Below are positions 23,930 through 35,514 of a stretch of 64,000 bases of DNA, piece by piece; the stretch's first letter is position 1, and each line of letters opens with the position of its first letter. Position numbers and translations under genes: made by a program. The notes under the pieces were generated by a model. That model had not been told where the DNA came from. It saw only the letters and a list, made by a program, of their open reading frames with translations, and searched no databases. The DNA lies in assembly GCF_040954645.1 (NCBI RefSeq), contig NC_092809.1:136265914-136329913 (forward strand), in the 5' to 3' direction. The stretch comes from Diabrotica undecimpunctata (lineage: Eukaryota; Arthropoda; Insecta; Coleoptera; Chrysomelidae).

Positions 23930-24645
23930 TCGATGGAGAAAGATTGCATCACCTGAGGTATGCTGATGTCATAGTTTTCATAGGATAGGCGAAACCAACA
24001 CCATGTTAGATGAACTGGAAAGAGCCTGCAGAGAAATCGATTTAAAAATAAATATCCTTAAATTAAAATAAATGGCGAATCTCGTGCCCGGTAACAATTT
24101 GAACATTCAGAAAGACGAAGTAGAACTTGTTGATAAATACATATGTGTTACACAGGAAATTTGAATAAATAAGGACAATTAAACAGATAAAGGTATCAAG
24201 AAGAATAGCACATGGATGGACAGCATATGAAGCTCTTAAAACGCATTTAAATACGGCAAGATACCGAACAATCTGAAGCGTAAAACCTTCGATCAGTTTG
24301 TTGTGCCAGCAATAACCTGTGGTGCAGCAATACTGTCCTTAACCAAAACCAATCCTTTAAAACTAATAATAGCACAAAAAAAGATGGAACTTTCATTGAT
24401 AGGAGTAACTACAAAAGACGAGATCACATACGAAGACCTATAAAACAGAATCATCAATCAATCAAAGTTACAGATGTGGAAAAAGCTGTCAGATTAAAGA
24501 GGAGATGGGCTGGTCAAGAACAGATAAACGAGACAGAGAAAGACTACCTTAACGATGGCAAGATGATCTGCGAAAGATGACGAAAACTGCACAAGACAAG
24601 ATGCTCGGGATACAAACAGGCCTCTGTCTTGCAGTGGAGTTAAAA
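23930..24645 (+). mobile_element. RTE-like LINE, decayed C-terminal half
   Basis: Across several frames: LRYADVIVFIG (decayed catalytic YADD), MLDELERACREIDLKI, NLVPGNNLNIQKDEVELVDKY, IKQIKVSRRIAHGWTAYEAL, RKTFDQFVVPAITCGAA and EEMGWSRTDKRD near the tail. The same family layout appears at 34240-35930. Not functional. Confidence 0.75.
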
Positions 24646-24649
24646 CGGG

Positions 24650-26080
24650 TTGATGATGATAGTGATGATGACTCTTTTGTAGAATTTTTACTTTTGTGGC
24701 TGTTGTCATAGTTAAGGATTTCTTTTACATGTTTTTTTAAAGCCTTTCCTTTCTTTCTTTGACGTGATCTAGTCGCTTGTACTTTGTTCTCATACATTGT
24801 CCTGCTATTTCTGGTATTTTTTTTTTGGCTTGGCTTTTTTTTTTCTCTACTACTGTTCTGCATTCTGCAGTTTCCGTTGTAGATTTCATTAGGATTGTTT
24901 CTGTCTCCATTCCACCTTTGCAATTCTAGTATTATCCTACCTACAGATACTATTCCTTCCCTAAATTTCCATCTCTAACTACACCGCATAGGCTCGCGCG
25001 GTAGGTTATTAGACAATTTGCTGAATGAGTCCTTAATAAAAAGGATGAAGGGAGTCAATACCTTACAATTCTGAAGCCTCTGGTTATTGTAATATCATCA
25101 AGAAACCCTGAAGAACAAAGACTACTAAAAATCCCCGAATCGAATCATTTTACCAAAGACGACTTCCACTACATCTAATAACAAAAACATTAAGATTACG
25201 TCATCAGAAGGATGACATATTAGAACTCCAAGAAGAACTATCTACAATATATTATAATTAGAGTTTCATTATTTTAAAGCTCTGTCTACTAATTATTCAA
25301 AAAAATCAAATATAATTTTTTGTATTAACCAGTCTTTTCAATTTACAAAGGAAAATAAATTTCCTTAAATTTTTGTTTGCCAGTCATGATCTCTGTATTT
25401 CTCTGTTCCGTCTTCGAAGATAACTTTACTTACCATTTGCTTAAAATTGTGAGAAGTCGAGTATCTTTTTAAATAATTTTGGAATGTAAATATCACAATT
25501 TCACATGTTTAGGTTGGGTTTTACAACTAACCGAGTCAGAGCGCCATCTACAATTACAGAAATAATTAATTTAATCCGTTGTTGTTTATATTTAAGGTAC
25601 TTAACTTTCTACTAGTAAAAGTTTAATATTATAATGATCAAGTAATAACGTTGGATTTAAATAAAAATTTTATTTTTATGTTTTGCAGAAAATAATACTG
25701 ACATTTGTTTCGTTCCTAAAAGATATGGGTGTGAGGTTATGTAATGTTACTTTAAATATTCATTGTGTATTTGAATTGTTATAACGAACACCTTGAAATA
25801 CGGAATCTTTGAAGTCAAAAAATTGAGGAACCCCGACAAGAGATATCTAGTTAAAATAAGATAGTTGACCTGGATATTTTGACGAAATACTCAGCATAAT
25901 CAAAGACAGAAAATGAAATACTTGAGATATCTAATTCTTATTCTTATCTAAGAGAACGGTTCATTATATAATTATATAGAATAAGCGCTACAAACATTTT
26001 TGTTCGATTTTCATTTTCATTTTCATTTTCGTATGATTTTTAGGGGCCAAATCTCTGGCGACTGGGGTAATAAGAGAAAA
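24650..26080. other. No gene recognised
   Basis: A Lys/Ser-rich 124-codon minus-strand open stretch (24923-24549) overlaps the LINE tail and is not recognised. The rest is AT-rich. A TTTTCA pentamer/hexamer run lies at about 26008-26030. Confidence 0.4.
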
Positions 26081-26081
26081 T

Positions 26082-26112
26082 AAGCGCTTTCGGTTTACAA
26101 AGCCATCCTCAG
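26082..26112 (-). ncRNA. Second hammerhead-like core
   Basis: On the minus strand CTGAGGA (26112-26106) is followed by an imperfect GGCTT...AAACC hairpin and GAAA (26091-26088). It has the same arrangement as the motif in the palindrome arms, with one core change (CTGAGGA for CTGATGA) that would be expected to weaken catalysis. No associated coding region seen. Confidence 0.25.
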
Positions 26113-26235
26113 AGCTGTTTTGTCAAGTGTATAAATCGGCCATTTGGATGTAGTAGAACAAAATTATTTTCAATAATTTATAAAGAATTATAAGATGAAA
26201 GTACAGTGGTTATCTGTTACTAAGATTACAATATA

Positions 26236-26525
26236 CAGTGTGGCGCACCGAAAACGAAACAGAGGCATTTACTGGCAGATGATTCCTTTTTTGAAAAAAC
26301 ACTCGGACCCGTCGATTTTGTTTTCGAGGGGGACACAAAATTGGCATAAAATCACTTTAACATTTGCAGCCCCTTAAGCGGGGGTGGCATCATCCCTAAA
26401 ATCTTAAATGAAAAGGGGGGTCGAATGATCCATTATTTGAAAGGTCTTTCAACTTCCTTTATAATGATGTAAAATTCATGTATTCAATTTAGTAGTTTTG
26501 GAGATTTATTGATTTAAAGTTTAAA
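26236..26525 (+). repeat. Left terminal inverted repeat (290 bp)
   Basis: Reverse complement of 27961-28250 with scattered mismatches. The inner end is GGAGATTTATTGATTTAAAG followed by TTTAAA. Confidence 0.92.
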
Positions 26526-26813
26526 GTAGACTTTAATAGGTACATCAAATTAGTTTGTACTTCTTTCAGAAGAAATTTGAGTAAAAGCATTTTCTTGATA
26601 AGTAAATGCTTTTATTTACTACGCCCATGGTTTATTAATAATAAAAATAGCAATTGAAGTGTCCTTTGTGACAAAAAAAGTTGTTTCTTGAAGAAAGATA
26701 AGTAGAGAATGCCACGTACTTATTTTAAATAGGAAATAGTACATTAGTTTGCGATTGATTTGACCAATCTTTGTTGTTAAAATATCATTTATTGCTTTAT
26801 ACATAAATTAACC

Positions 26814-27894
26814 ATGGTATATTCCACGGCAGAAAGTGTTGAAATTATTGAAATATTTTTCGGAAATAATCAGTGCGCTAATAGAACAGCACAAATTTTT
26901 AATGAGCGACATGAGAACAATAATGTGCACCGAAAATATGTTCTACAACTTGTAGCTAAATTTCGGGAAACTGGATCAGTCGCCAATAAAAAACGTAATA
27001 TTGAAAATCGTATAAGGAACGAAGCAACAGAAGTGGGGGTTGTAGGGCAAGTTATTGTAGATCCAACATTAAGTACCCGCAAATTGCAAACTTCGTGTGG
27101 TGTTAGTCGACGTACTATCCAACGGATTCTAAAGGCCCATAATTTTCATCCGTATAAAATTCACCTTGTACAAGAACTTAATGAAGACGATTTTGATAAG
27201 CGATTAGAATTTTGTGAAGTTATGAGTGAACGAATTACAAACGATGAACAATTTTTATTTAACATTTGCTTTTCCGACGAATGTTCCTTTTTTTTTAAAT
27301 GGCGAAGTAAATCGTCATAATTGTCGATATTGGTCGGACTCTAATCCCAGAATTTACCATGAGGTACACACACAGCAGCCACAAAAATTAAATGTTTGGG
27401 CTGGCATTTTTGGCGATCATTTGGTTGGTCCTTTTTTCTTACCTGGAAATTTGACTGGTGAAATGTATTTGGAATTACTGCAAAATGCCATAGATCCTGC
27501 GCTAACAGATATAATTGAAAATCAGAATGATGGTCGATACGTTGAGAATATGTTGATGTTCCAACAGGATGGTGCCCCACCACATTACGCATTAAGAGTT
27601 CGGCATTATTTAGATCAGACCTTTCCAGGTCAATGTATTGGTAGAAGAGGTGCCGTTGAATGGCCCCCAAGATCGCCAGATTTATCACCTTTGGATTTCT
27701 TTTTGTGGGGTTACTTAAAAAGCAAAATCTATGCTACTCAGCCAACATTCTTAGAAGATTTACGACAAAGAATTGTGAATGAGTGCCATCAAATTACTCC
27801 TCAAATATTGCAAAATGTCCGGCAACGTTTTTAGCAAAATCTTTATTATTGCATGGAAAGTAATGGTGGTCATTTTCAACATTTACTAGGCTGA
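26814..27894 (+). pseudogene. Mariner-like transposase, broken by one frameshift and one premature stop
   Basis: Transposase that would bind the terminal repeats and cut and paste the element. The N-terminal helix-turn-helix (about residues 5-60, VEIIEIFFGNNQ...KYVLQLVAKFRETGSV) is of the DUF4817 type found in many insect transposases; a second HTH is STRKLQTSCGVSRRTIQRI. Catalytic candidates: Asp at 27276-27278 (FSDEC), Asp at 27568-27570 (QQDGAPPH) and Asp at 27694-27696 (SPLDFF), 41 residues after the second. Lesion one is an extra T in the T9 run at 27288-27296, which ends the first frame at 27320; the second frame carries on to 27834. Lesion two is TAG at 27832-27834, after which the same frame continues to CMESNGGHFQHLLG and TGA at 27892-27894, the normal family C-terminus. 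Confidence 0.92.
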
Positions 27895-27960
27895 CAGGTC
27901 AGTTTATTCTTTATTTTTTAACAACTTTGCTGCTATGTATTGATCTCTTACGATGATGTA

Positions 27961-28250
27961 TTTAAACTTTAAATCAATAAATCTCCAAAACTACTGAATT
28001 GAAGTACATGAATTTTACATCATTGTAAAGGGAGTTAAAAGACCTTTTAAATGATGGATCATTCGACCCCCCTTTCCATTTAAGATTTTAGGGATGGTGC
28101 CACCCCCGCTTAGGGGGCTGCAAATGTTAATGTGATTTTATGCCAATTTTGTTTCCCCCTCGATAACAAAATCGACGAGTCCAAGCGTTTTTTTTTAAAG
28201 GAATCATCTGCCAGTAAATGCATCTGTTTCGTTTTCGGTGCGCCACCCTG
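27961..28250 (-). repeat. Right terminal inverted repeat (290 bp)
   Basis: Partner of 26236-26525, same length, followed by TA. Confidence 0.92.
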
Positions 28251-28254
28251 TATA

Positions 28255-29035
28255 TTATCTAAGAATGCACTAATTAAGAATATTGGACAAAGTGTCAAAG
28301 TGTCTAAGTGTCAAAAGTAAATATTGGGCATACCCGTCCACGCTTAATAAAGTACAAAACAACATTCTAATCAAAATTTTTTAACACACTAAATTAGTAA
28401 GTAATATTGACATAACTAATTCACTTCACTATAAAATAAATCAGTACCCCAAAATAGTAATATAAAATCATCAAAACAATTGCATTGCAAGCGAAACAAC
28501 AATTATAAGTAAATTTAGTGCATTTAGCAAAAAGAATTGATTATTTTACTTATATTTGTATCTATCAGAATATCATTTCAAATGAGTTTTCAGTTTAGTA
28601 CCCAAATATAGAACAAGTTTCCACTCCGATTTCGCCTTTGCTAAATCTATTATTGCTTACATCAGGGAATCTATAACAAATTTATTATTTACATGTGTAA
28701 AGGTATGTACAGTAATTTATATTGCCTAAAATATATTGCACTTTATCCAAAAAATTATGAAACAAAAAAATTATCACTTGAGACGAAAATACTGATCCAA
28801 TTTCTGTAATACTGTGCCATAAATAATTTGTCTTTGGATCAACAGCATATCCAATTTTTGTATGTATATTCGAATTATAAAATAATATTTTGAGTACGAA
28901 GAAATACAAACCATAATCAACTTCTCTATAGAGCAAATGTCTATGAACTGTGTATAAACTTTCTACAAACATATACTTAGCTGTCTTCTACAGAACAACA
29001 TGTAGTCAAGCGTTTATGATTAAACAAGAAAGGCA
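28255..29035. other. No gene recognised
   Basis: AT-rich spacer. The 95-codon minus-strand open stretch at 28685-28972 has no family resemblance. Confidence 0.45.
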
Positions 29036-29039
29036 TAAA

Positions 29040-29620
29040 TACGATTTGCAAGTTGGAATGTTAAAAGTCTATAATATTAACCACGAAAGCTAGACGACGT
29101 TATCCGGGCTATGATGCGGATGAAAATAAATATAATGAGCAACAACAAAAACGATATGATGTATTACGCTGAAAAGAGTGACGCTGCTCATCAATATAAA
29201 GTAGCAGTTTTGTTAGACACAAAGTGATTAGTGTTACCCCTTACTCAGAGAGAATAATAATGGTTTAATTAAAGACCCATATATAAAAGGTAATCTAATA
29301 CAAGTAATGGCACCAACAGCGAATAAAAATGAAACTGAGATTCAACATTTTTATATACAATTAGACATAGTCCTACAATCGGTAAAAAAGAAGATATTAC
29401 AATTACAATGGGGCACTTTAATGTATAGGTTGTAAAAGAAAAGTCGTTGGATGTATTGTGGAATTTGTCTTGGGTGAGAGAAATGACTTATCTCCATGTG
29501 AAACTGAAAATTTGGTAATTATCAATACAATGATGACAATACAAAGATTGTAAACCTGCAGATGATAAACATAAAATTGTCAGAAACCAGATTGACTATA
29601 TATAAAGGAAAACACACCTG
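29040..29620 (+). mobile_element. RTE-like LINE endonuclease domain, decayed
   Basis: Starts with ASWNVKSL (about 29049), the conserved first motif of the LINE AP-endonuclease. It continues through decayed AHQYKVAVLLDT, then GNLIQVMAPTANKNETEIQ with FYIQLDIVLQSVKKK, the degraded G-FN motif, the LGERND-equivalent and KLSETRLTIY. It stops where the next element begins, so RT is missing. Confidence 0.75.
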
Positions 29621-29621
29621 A

Positions 29622-31205
29622 GTTTTTTTGTATGTATTGATTTGCTTGACATTTCGACAGTAGGTAGAAAATAGCTCTAAAATCAAAATCTACGGATTTA
29701 TCAAAAAAAAAAAGAAACAATTTATCAAAAAATATGATAATCTCTAATTTTGCGTTGTTTGTAACTAAAAGTTCACAAATTACACGTCAAAAAAGCATGT
29801 TTTTAAACGACTTTTTCTCGAATAGCTCTAGTAACTTTTATTTATCGAATAAAAAAATTCAAACATGTGATGTTGAATAACCCGAAAACGGTGAGTTTTT
29901 CATGCACAACTTTTTTAAAGATCTGAAAGAAGCCTTTAAAATGACCACTAGTAAAAGTGATTGGCTTGAAAATTAAGTTAACTTAGTAGTAATAAACTCA
30001 CCGTTGTGAATACCACCCTGGTTAAAACTATTTGTTGTTCACTTACAATTTAATTCATTTATATACAGGTTAAAGGAGGTGATGTCAACCCTAACGCCTT
30101 GGCAGAATGTATTCCTTAAGGCAGATATACATAAGCAGATACTTAAGCAATATACTGTCTTCGTACATGATGAAGATGAGAAGGTCTTGAGTCCAAAAAG
30201 ATCCTTAACAGAATAAGAATAAGTAACTATTAGCTCAGGCTACATTTACGAAGAGTTTGGGAAAGAATACCTTCAAACAAAGGGTTTTCAAGGACCTTCT
30301 CAATAGATTCCGAATCTCGAGAAGAGCTCCTTAAACTCAAAATCTCACCCTTTGTTGGAGTGTAAAAGTTACCTTTCCGATACAAAGAATAAACACAAAA
30401 CACTGGAAAAAAAAGCCAGTAACAGTGAACGCTCCAGTGAAACAGGTGAAATTTCCCTACATATGAAGTTTCAGAAAGAGAAACAACCTTTTTAAGGCGT
30501 AAGGACTACTGTCCTAGAGTGCATTGGAATTACAGAATAGGAAGGAAAGTATATGGAACCAGAACTGGACAACACTTCGCAGTGAAGAGAGAAATAAGGC
30601 TCTTGCAGGCCAACTTATCATCCAAATAAGGTAAAGGTTTATATATACCTAAAGCTATAAGGCCAAGATATATATGTATAACTCACAGTAATAGAATAGA
30701 TTGTACACACACTAACCCCAGTACTCTGTATCGACGATATTGCAACAAGTGTTTACAAAAACTTTAACATTATGTGTTTAAATTTTTGCATTTGATGAAT
30801 AAAAGTATACTTTCGAACATCCATAACTTTAATATTAAGATATATATACGAATACAATAATAACGGTAATAATAAAAAACGAATATCTCTGTTTCTAAAT
30901 TTTCGGTATTATTAGCGAAAAAACCCTTTAAAAATATTTTTTGTTGTCGTGTAATTTGTAAACTTTTAGTATCCGATAACTCCAAAAATATTGACTTTTC
31001 GAAAACACTCTAAACAAATTTTTTGTGTTAAAATTCACCGTTCTAGCGATTACCATGTATTTTTTGATAAACTTTTTCCTCCCCCAAGTTGGAGTGGTAC
31101 CCACCCCCAGAGCAAAAGCACAAATTGACATACAATAGATATTTATCTCTGAGCTATTTTCTACCTAATGTCAAAATTTTAAGCAAATCCATGCATATAA
31201 AAAGA
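29622..31205. mobile_element. Non-autonomous element with long imperfect inverted repeats
   Basis: Left arm about 29622-29960 and right arm about 30880-31205 are imperfect reverse complements. Outer blocks: GATTTGCTTGACATTTCGAC with GGTAGAAAATAGCTC on the left against the complement around 31155-31205. Inner blocks: ACTAAAAGTTCACAAATTAC (29765) against the complement of 30945-30975. The interior (about 30060-30660) has no reading frame of note and no recognised protein. Probably a MITE-like or fold-back element about 1.6 kb long, inserted into or next to the LINE endonuclease fragment. Confidence 0.6.
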
Positions 31206-31244
31206 ATTCTGAGCAGAAAACCGTGATATACTGAACTAGTCTTC

Positions 31245-33160
31245 TTCTTTGAGTGCCTCTCCTATCGGAGATTGGATATCATTAGGGCGATTTTAATTTT
31301 ATTTACTGCTGTTTTGAATAATTCGTTAGTGGTACAGCCAAACCACTCTCTTAAATTTCTCATCCAGGACATTCTTTTACGGCCTGGATTTCTGCGTCCT
31401 TGGATTTTTCCTTGCATTATATTTTGTAGGAATGTGTACTTTTATCCTCTCATCAGGTGGTCTAAGTATTCAAGTTTTCTCTTTTTTATATTCAGTATAA
31501 CTTCTGGATCGTTATTTTTTTTGCGTATTACCTCTTCATTTGTAATTTTATCCACCCAAATTATTTTTAGTATACGGCGGTAGCACCACATCTCAAAGCT
31601 TTCAATATTTTTAACATTCCTCTGTTTAAGAGTCCATGCCTCAACACCGTAAAGTAAAGTACTGAATACATAGCATTTTAACATTCTAGTTCGTAGCTGA
31701 ATACTAATATCACGATTACAAAATATTTTTTTCATTTTTATAAAGGTAGACCTGGCAATTTCAATACTTCTTTTTATCTCGTGATTTTAATCACCTATTT
31801 CATTGATGGGGGTTCCCAAGTATTTGTATTCGCTTACTTTTTCGAGTTGGGTAGCGTTTATTGCGATACTAGTGTCATGTATTGGATTCTTATGAAGGTC
31901 ATATATTTGGGTTTTTTGACGTTCATCCTTATGCGTAGTTATTACATATCTCATTCATACTTTCAACTAGATGGTGTAGATCTTCCGCTATTGCCATTAT
32001 CACAGTATCGTCAGCATATCGAATGTTATTGATAACTTCTCCATTGACTATTATCCCTTCGTTTGCATGTGAGAGAGCTTCTTGGCATATTTGTTCGCTG
32101 TAAATATTAAACAAGAGCTGTGACAATATACAACCCGGTCGTACTCCTATACTTATTTCTATTTCGTCGATGTTTGGTCTTCTATTTTTATATTAGCTCG
32201 CTAATTCCAGTACAGATTTAATATTATTTGTATGTCTCTGGTGTCGATGTCCTTACCCTCCAGGATTTCTTTGAGTTTATTGTGGCGTACTTTGTCAAAG
32301 GTTTTTTCAAAGTCTATAAAGCAGGCGTGTACCTCTTGGTTAACATCTAGACATCTCTGTGTTAGGACGTTTAAGGCAAAGAGAGCTTCTCTTGTACCTA
32401 ATCCTTTTCTGAATCCCATCTGTGTCTCGTTAATATCGATATCTAACTTTCGATAGACTCGGTTGTGGATGACTAAGAAATATTTTAAGCAGATGACCCA
32501 TCAAGGAGATTGTTCGATGATCTGAACATTGCATTGCCTTAGTTTTTTTCGGTATGGTGACAAACGTAGACAGCAACCATTCTTGAGGTATTATACCAGT
32601 ACTGTATATTGTATTGAATAGATGTAATATTATGGTAATGGATTTATCATTTAAAAGCTTCAACACTTCTGTAGGAATTTCATCAGGTCCATTTGCTTCT
32701 CCATTTTTAGCGTTTCTTATTGCATATTCTATTTCTTCTTTTAATATGTCTGGCCCAGTTTCATTCATTATCTGAGTTAAGTTGTTTCTCTCGTCTTCAT
32801 ATAATTCATTTAGGTATTCTGTCCATCTTTTTATTTTATTCTCTAGATCTACAACAAGATTTCCATCTTTGTCTTTAAGTTTACCTATTTGGCATTTCTT
32901 TGTGCTTCCTGTTATCTCTTTTACTTTTTTGTGCATATTGAACGCATCGTACTTTTTCTCATAGGTTTTCATTTCTTCACGCTGTTCTTTAATCCACGCC
33001 TCTTTGGCTTCTTTTATTCTCTTTTTTATGGGTTTGTTTATTTTTTTGTATTTGTCTAGGTAACTCTTCATCTTTCTTCTTTGTTTCATCAAGTCTAGTA
33101 CTGAACTAGTAGAATTTTTAAAACTATTTTTGGAAGTATTGGCAGTCCTGTTTAACACAG
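31245..33160 (-). mobile_element. LINE (same family as 62895-64000), RT with several breaks
   Basis: In minus-strand order: TKKCQIGKLKDKDGNLVVD and KIKRWTEYLNELYEDERN before RT, NGEANGPDEIPTEVLKLL, TFVTIPKKTKAMQCSDHRTI, a frameshift near 32440-32460, TQMGFRKGLGTREALFALN, FIDFEKTFDKVRHNKLKEIL, a stop after LNLYWN, CILSQLLFNIYSEQI, NNIRYADDTVIMA (catalytic Asp pair), the thumb region with stops, and MLKCYVFSTLLYGVEAWTL with WVDKITNEEVIRKK at 31442-31735. The 3' end carries TCTTCTTCTTTGAGTGCC on the plus strand, the same end as the copy at 62895. Not functional. Confidence 0.88.
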
Positions 33161-33235
33161 TATGCCATACGGGAATAATACCACAAGAGTGGCTGAAGTC
33201 GGCGTTTTTAACAATATCTAATATACAAGCAGCAA
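33100..33235 (+). mobile_element. LINE RT fragment in opposite orientation to its neighbour
   Basis: Plus-strand reading gives VLFNTVCHTGIIPQEWLKSA, the same RT block as TIYSTGIIPQEWLLSTFVTI on the minus strand of the adjacent copy. A short related fragment placed head to head with 31245-33160; the exact boundary near 33100-33160 is uncertain. Confidence 0.6.
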
Positions 33236-33239
33236 GAGT

Positions 33240-34235
33240 TCTCTGACTATAAATCTCTGAGTCTTAAGAGTCATACTTTTAAAGCAATACAACTTAAATA
33301 CTATAAAAAACTTCCGGAGAAAGACATAACCCTAGGAAGAAGAAATTAAGAGTTTATTGATATTGGAAAAAAAGTATTTTCTTCGGCTTTCTGTTTTATT
33401 CCTTTCTTTAAGTTAACTTACTAGCTAAGTTTCACCTTGTCAATAATGAAAGATTGCTTTAACTGTTTAAATATTTTGCACATTGTCCAATTTGGATATG
33501 CTGATGACTTTTTTACAATGACTAGGAATTATTCACTGACTAGAATTATTTACAATCTTTGGTTCTTAACTATTTATATAACTAATGAATTTTATTCAGT
33601 AAATTCTTGTATAAAAAGGTTGTACTATTCTTAAACTGTATATTACATAAAGAATTTTTGCTTAAAACAGTCTCCATGTAAATTTATTCTTTTTCAATAA
33701 TAATTAATATTATGTTGCACTCAAATTTAAGTTGAATATGTTGGAAAAGTCTTATTGTAAGTTTATACAGAGACAGACACAATTTTGAGAGACGCTGAGG
33801 ATCGAGTTCCTTGTAAAGGTAGGAAAAAGGTAGACAGGTTATTTCCTAGATGGCGATAGTAAAGCTAGATTTATATTTTGAATTCTAAATGATGTAAAAA
33901 CTGTTTTTAAGCAAAAATCTTGTCAAGGTACCCGTGTTGACTAGTATGTACAGTGCTTTGAGCATTATCGGAACTGGCGAAATGGGTTCAGAAGCAATAT
34001 AGTATAAAACCATACTCTTCAAAGTCTCTGTTTGGCAACCATGTTAAATATAAGATATTAATTTTAATAATTTGAACAGAAAGAATACTAATTTTAATTA
34101 ACTATACAAATATTATTAATCTTATAAAATTTATCTGGTTTGCTAAAAGGGTCAATTGCAATCGATGCTAACTTATTTAACTGTAATTTTGGGAATCATA
34201 CTATAAACTCGCTTTTAATGGAACAATGTAGTCAT
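33240..34235. other. No gene recognised
   Basis: AT-rich. A 65-codon frame at 33437-33634 contains FGYADDFFTM, which imitates an RT catalytic motif but has no other RT context. Confidence 0.4.
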
Positions 34236-34239
34236 CGGT

Positions 34240-35075
34240 TTATTATACAAGAAAGGAGGCATAACAGATCTAAAAAACTATTGTCACATTAGTTTGCTAT
34301 GATGAATATATAAACTTTTCAGTTATTAAAAAAGACTATAGACTAAGTTAGACATCTATCAGCTAGTATAGAGAACAAGCTGGATTTTCTTCCAGATACA
34401 GCACTAATGACCAACTTACTAGTGATAAAGAACCTGATAAAGAAGTCTGCAGAATACAACAAACTATTAGCACTGATATTCGTGGACTACAAGAAAGTAT
34501 TCGATACCATAAGCCAGCAGAAAATATTAAAACAATTGACAGAATGCCGAGTAGATCATCGCAACAGCATCAAATAAATCTACCAAAATGCCACAGCTAG
34601 CGTAAGACTATCTGAACAATAAACAAATAAATTATGTATATAGTGAGAAGTACGGCAAGAAAACACCGTCTCTCCAAAGTTATTTACGACGCTTTTTGAA
34701 CATAATTGTAAGAGAAAGAAGATCTGAATGAGTTCAATATCAATATGCGAGAGAAGCTCAGTCGTTTGAGATTCGCAAATGACATCGTCATTATAACCGA
34801 TTGTATGAATGATGCAATAATAGTTTTGGAAAAATTTTATCACGTTTCCTTGTCGGTCGAACTAAAAATTCAAATAAACAAGATGCAAATAATGATTGAT
34901 GCTAAATCGAAATATTGCTGTTGAAAGCAATATTGAGCAAACTACATCATGTCAGTACTTAGGACATAAAATTCGGTTGGGGGAAGGGGAGAGATAACCA
35001 GACATGTATGCCACGATGTTACATAGAATAAGCATAGTCGCATAAATTAGCCTGGTAGCCTGGGCAACATTTGGT
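34240..35075 (+). mobile_element. RTE-like LINE, decayed RT (5' part)
   Basis: Reads DLKNYCHISL, TNLLVIKNLIKKSAEYNKLL, ALIFVDYKKVFDTISQQKIL, LSRLRFANDIVIITDCMNDA (FADD decayed to FAND), IQINKMQIMIDA, CQYLGHKIRLG and LVAWATFGK. The gene is then interrupted at about 35075 and resumes at about 35515. Several stops. Confidence 0.78.
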
Positions 35076-35089
35076 AAATAAATTGTGTA

Positions 35090-35510
35090 TTTAAATATTG
35101 TATGTATGTAGTGTATTTGGTAAATAAAATTTGTATTTACAGGATATGTACCAACTGCCAAATATAATAGATATGGTCGAGTACGATAATTTTTGCCATA
35201 AATGTTGGTTCATTATAAGAAGATCTTCTAAATTTTGGTGTGGTGTATATAGTGACATGGCGATAGAACAAGTTTTAATGAGAGCAATCAAGTTGGTTGG
35301 TGGTATTACTCATGGTAGAGGAAGCACAGACAGCGTTGTATTCAAATGGATTGCTGGCTCCATAATTTCTCTTGAAATATGTAATGAAATGGAGAGATTT
35401 TGCATGATCAATTTCCAAACTTCCAAGCAGCATGTTGAATGTCGACCATCTAGAATGCGTAGAGATGCCACAGATTTGCACATGCACATGCACATATGCT
35501 TCAAAATTTA
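35090..35510 (+). other. Inserted segment with a 126-codon open stretch of unknown family
   Basis: Lies between two parts of one LINE. After an AT-rich lead ending TTTACAG, resembling an intron 3' end, the frame reads DMYQLPNIIDMVEYDNF, CWFIIRRSSKFWCGVYSDM, AIEQVLMRAIKLVGGITHGR, GSTDSVVFKWIAGS and ICNEMERFCM, then a His/Met run. I recall similar text (rrS-kFW-G-wsD--IEQ-LMr--K--GGlThGRg) in repetitive uncharacterised proteins of invertebrates but cannot name the domain. Probably the 3' exon of another mobile or multicopy gene captured here; whether it is expressed is unknown. Confidence 0.5.
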
Positions 35511-35514
35511 AATC

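Larger units (their letters stand above)
26236..28250 (+). mobile_element. Complete mariner-like transposon (DD41D type), 2015 bp
   Basis: Bounded by TA on both sides (26234-26235 and 28251-28252), as expected for Tc1/mariner target-site duplication. The ends are CAGTGTGGCGCACCG and its near reverse complement CGGTGCGCCACCCTG. The terminal inverted repeats are unusually long, 290 bases each, and equal in length. One transposase gene in plus orientation fills the interior. The two repeats differ at roughly twenty positions by eye, so the insertion is not recent. Confidence 0.93.

Noticed and set aside
26008..26030. TTTTCA repeat as a CRISPR-like or regulatory array
   Set aside because: Simple microsatellite of a few units, no spacers.
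33437..33634. FGYADDFFTM in a 65-codon plus-strand frame as a reverse transcriptase
   Set aside because: No other RT block on either side in any frame; one four-residue match in AT-rich DNA is likely chance.
35470..35510. CACATGCACATGCACAT run as a regulatory array
   Set aside because: A short simple repeat inside the unknown insert; no further support.
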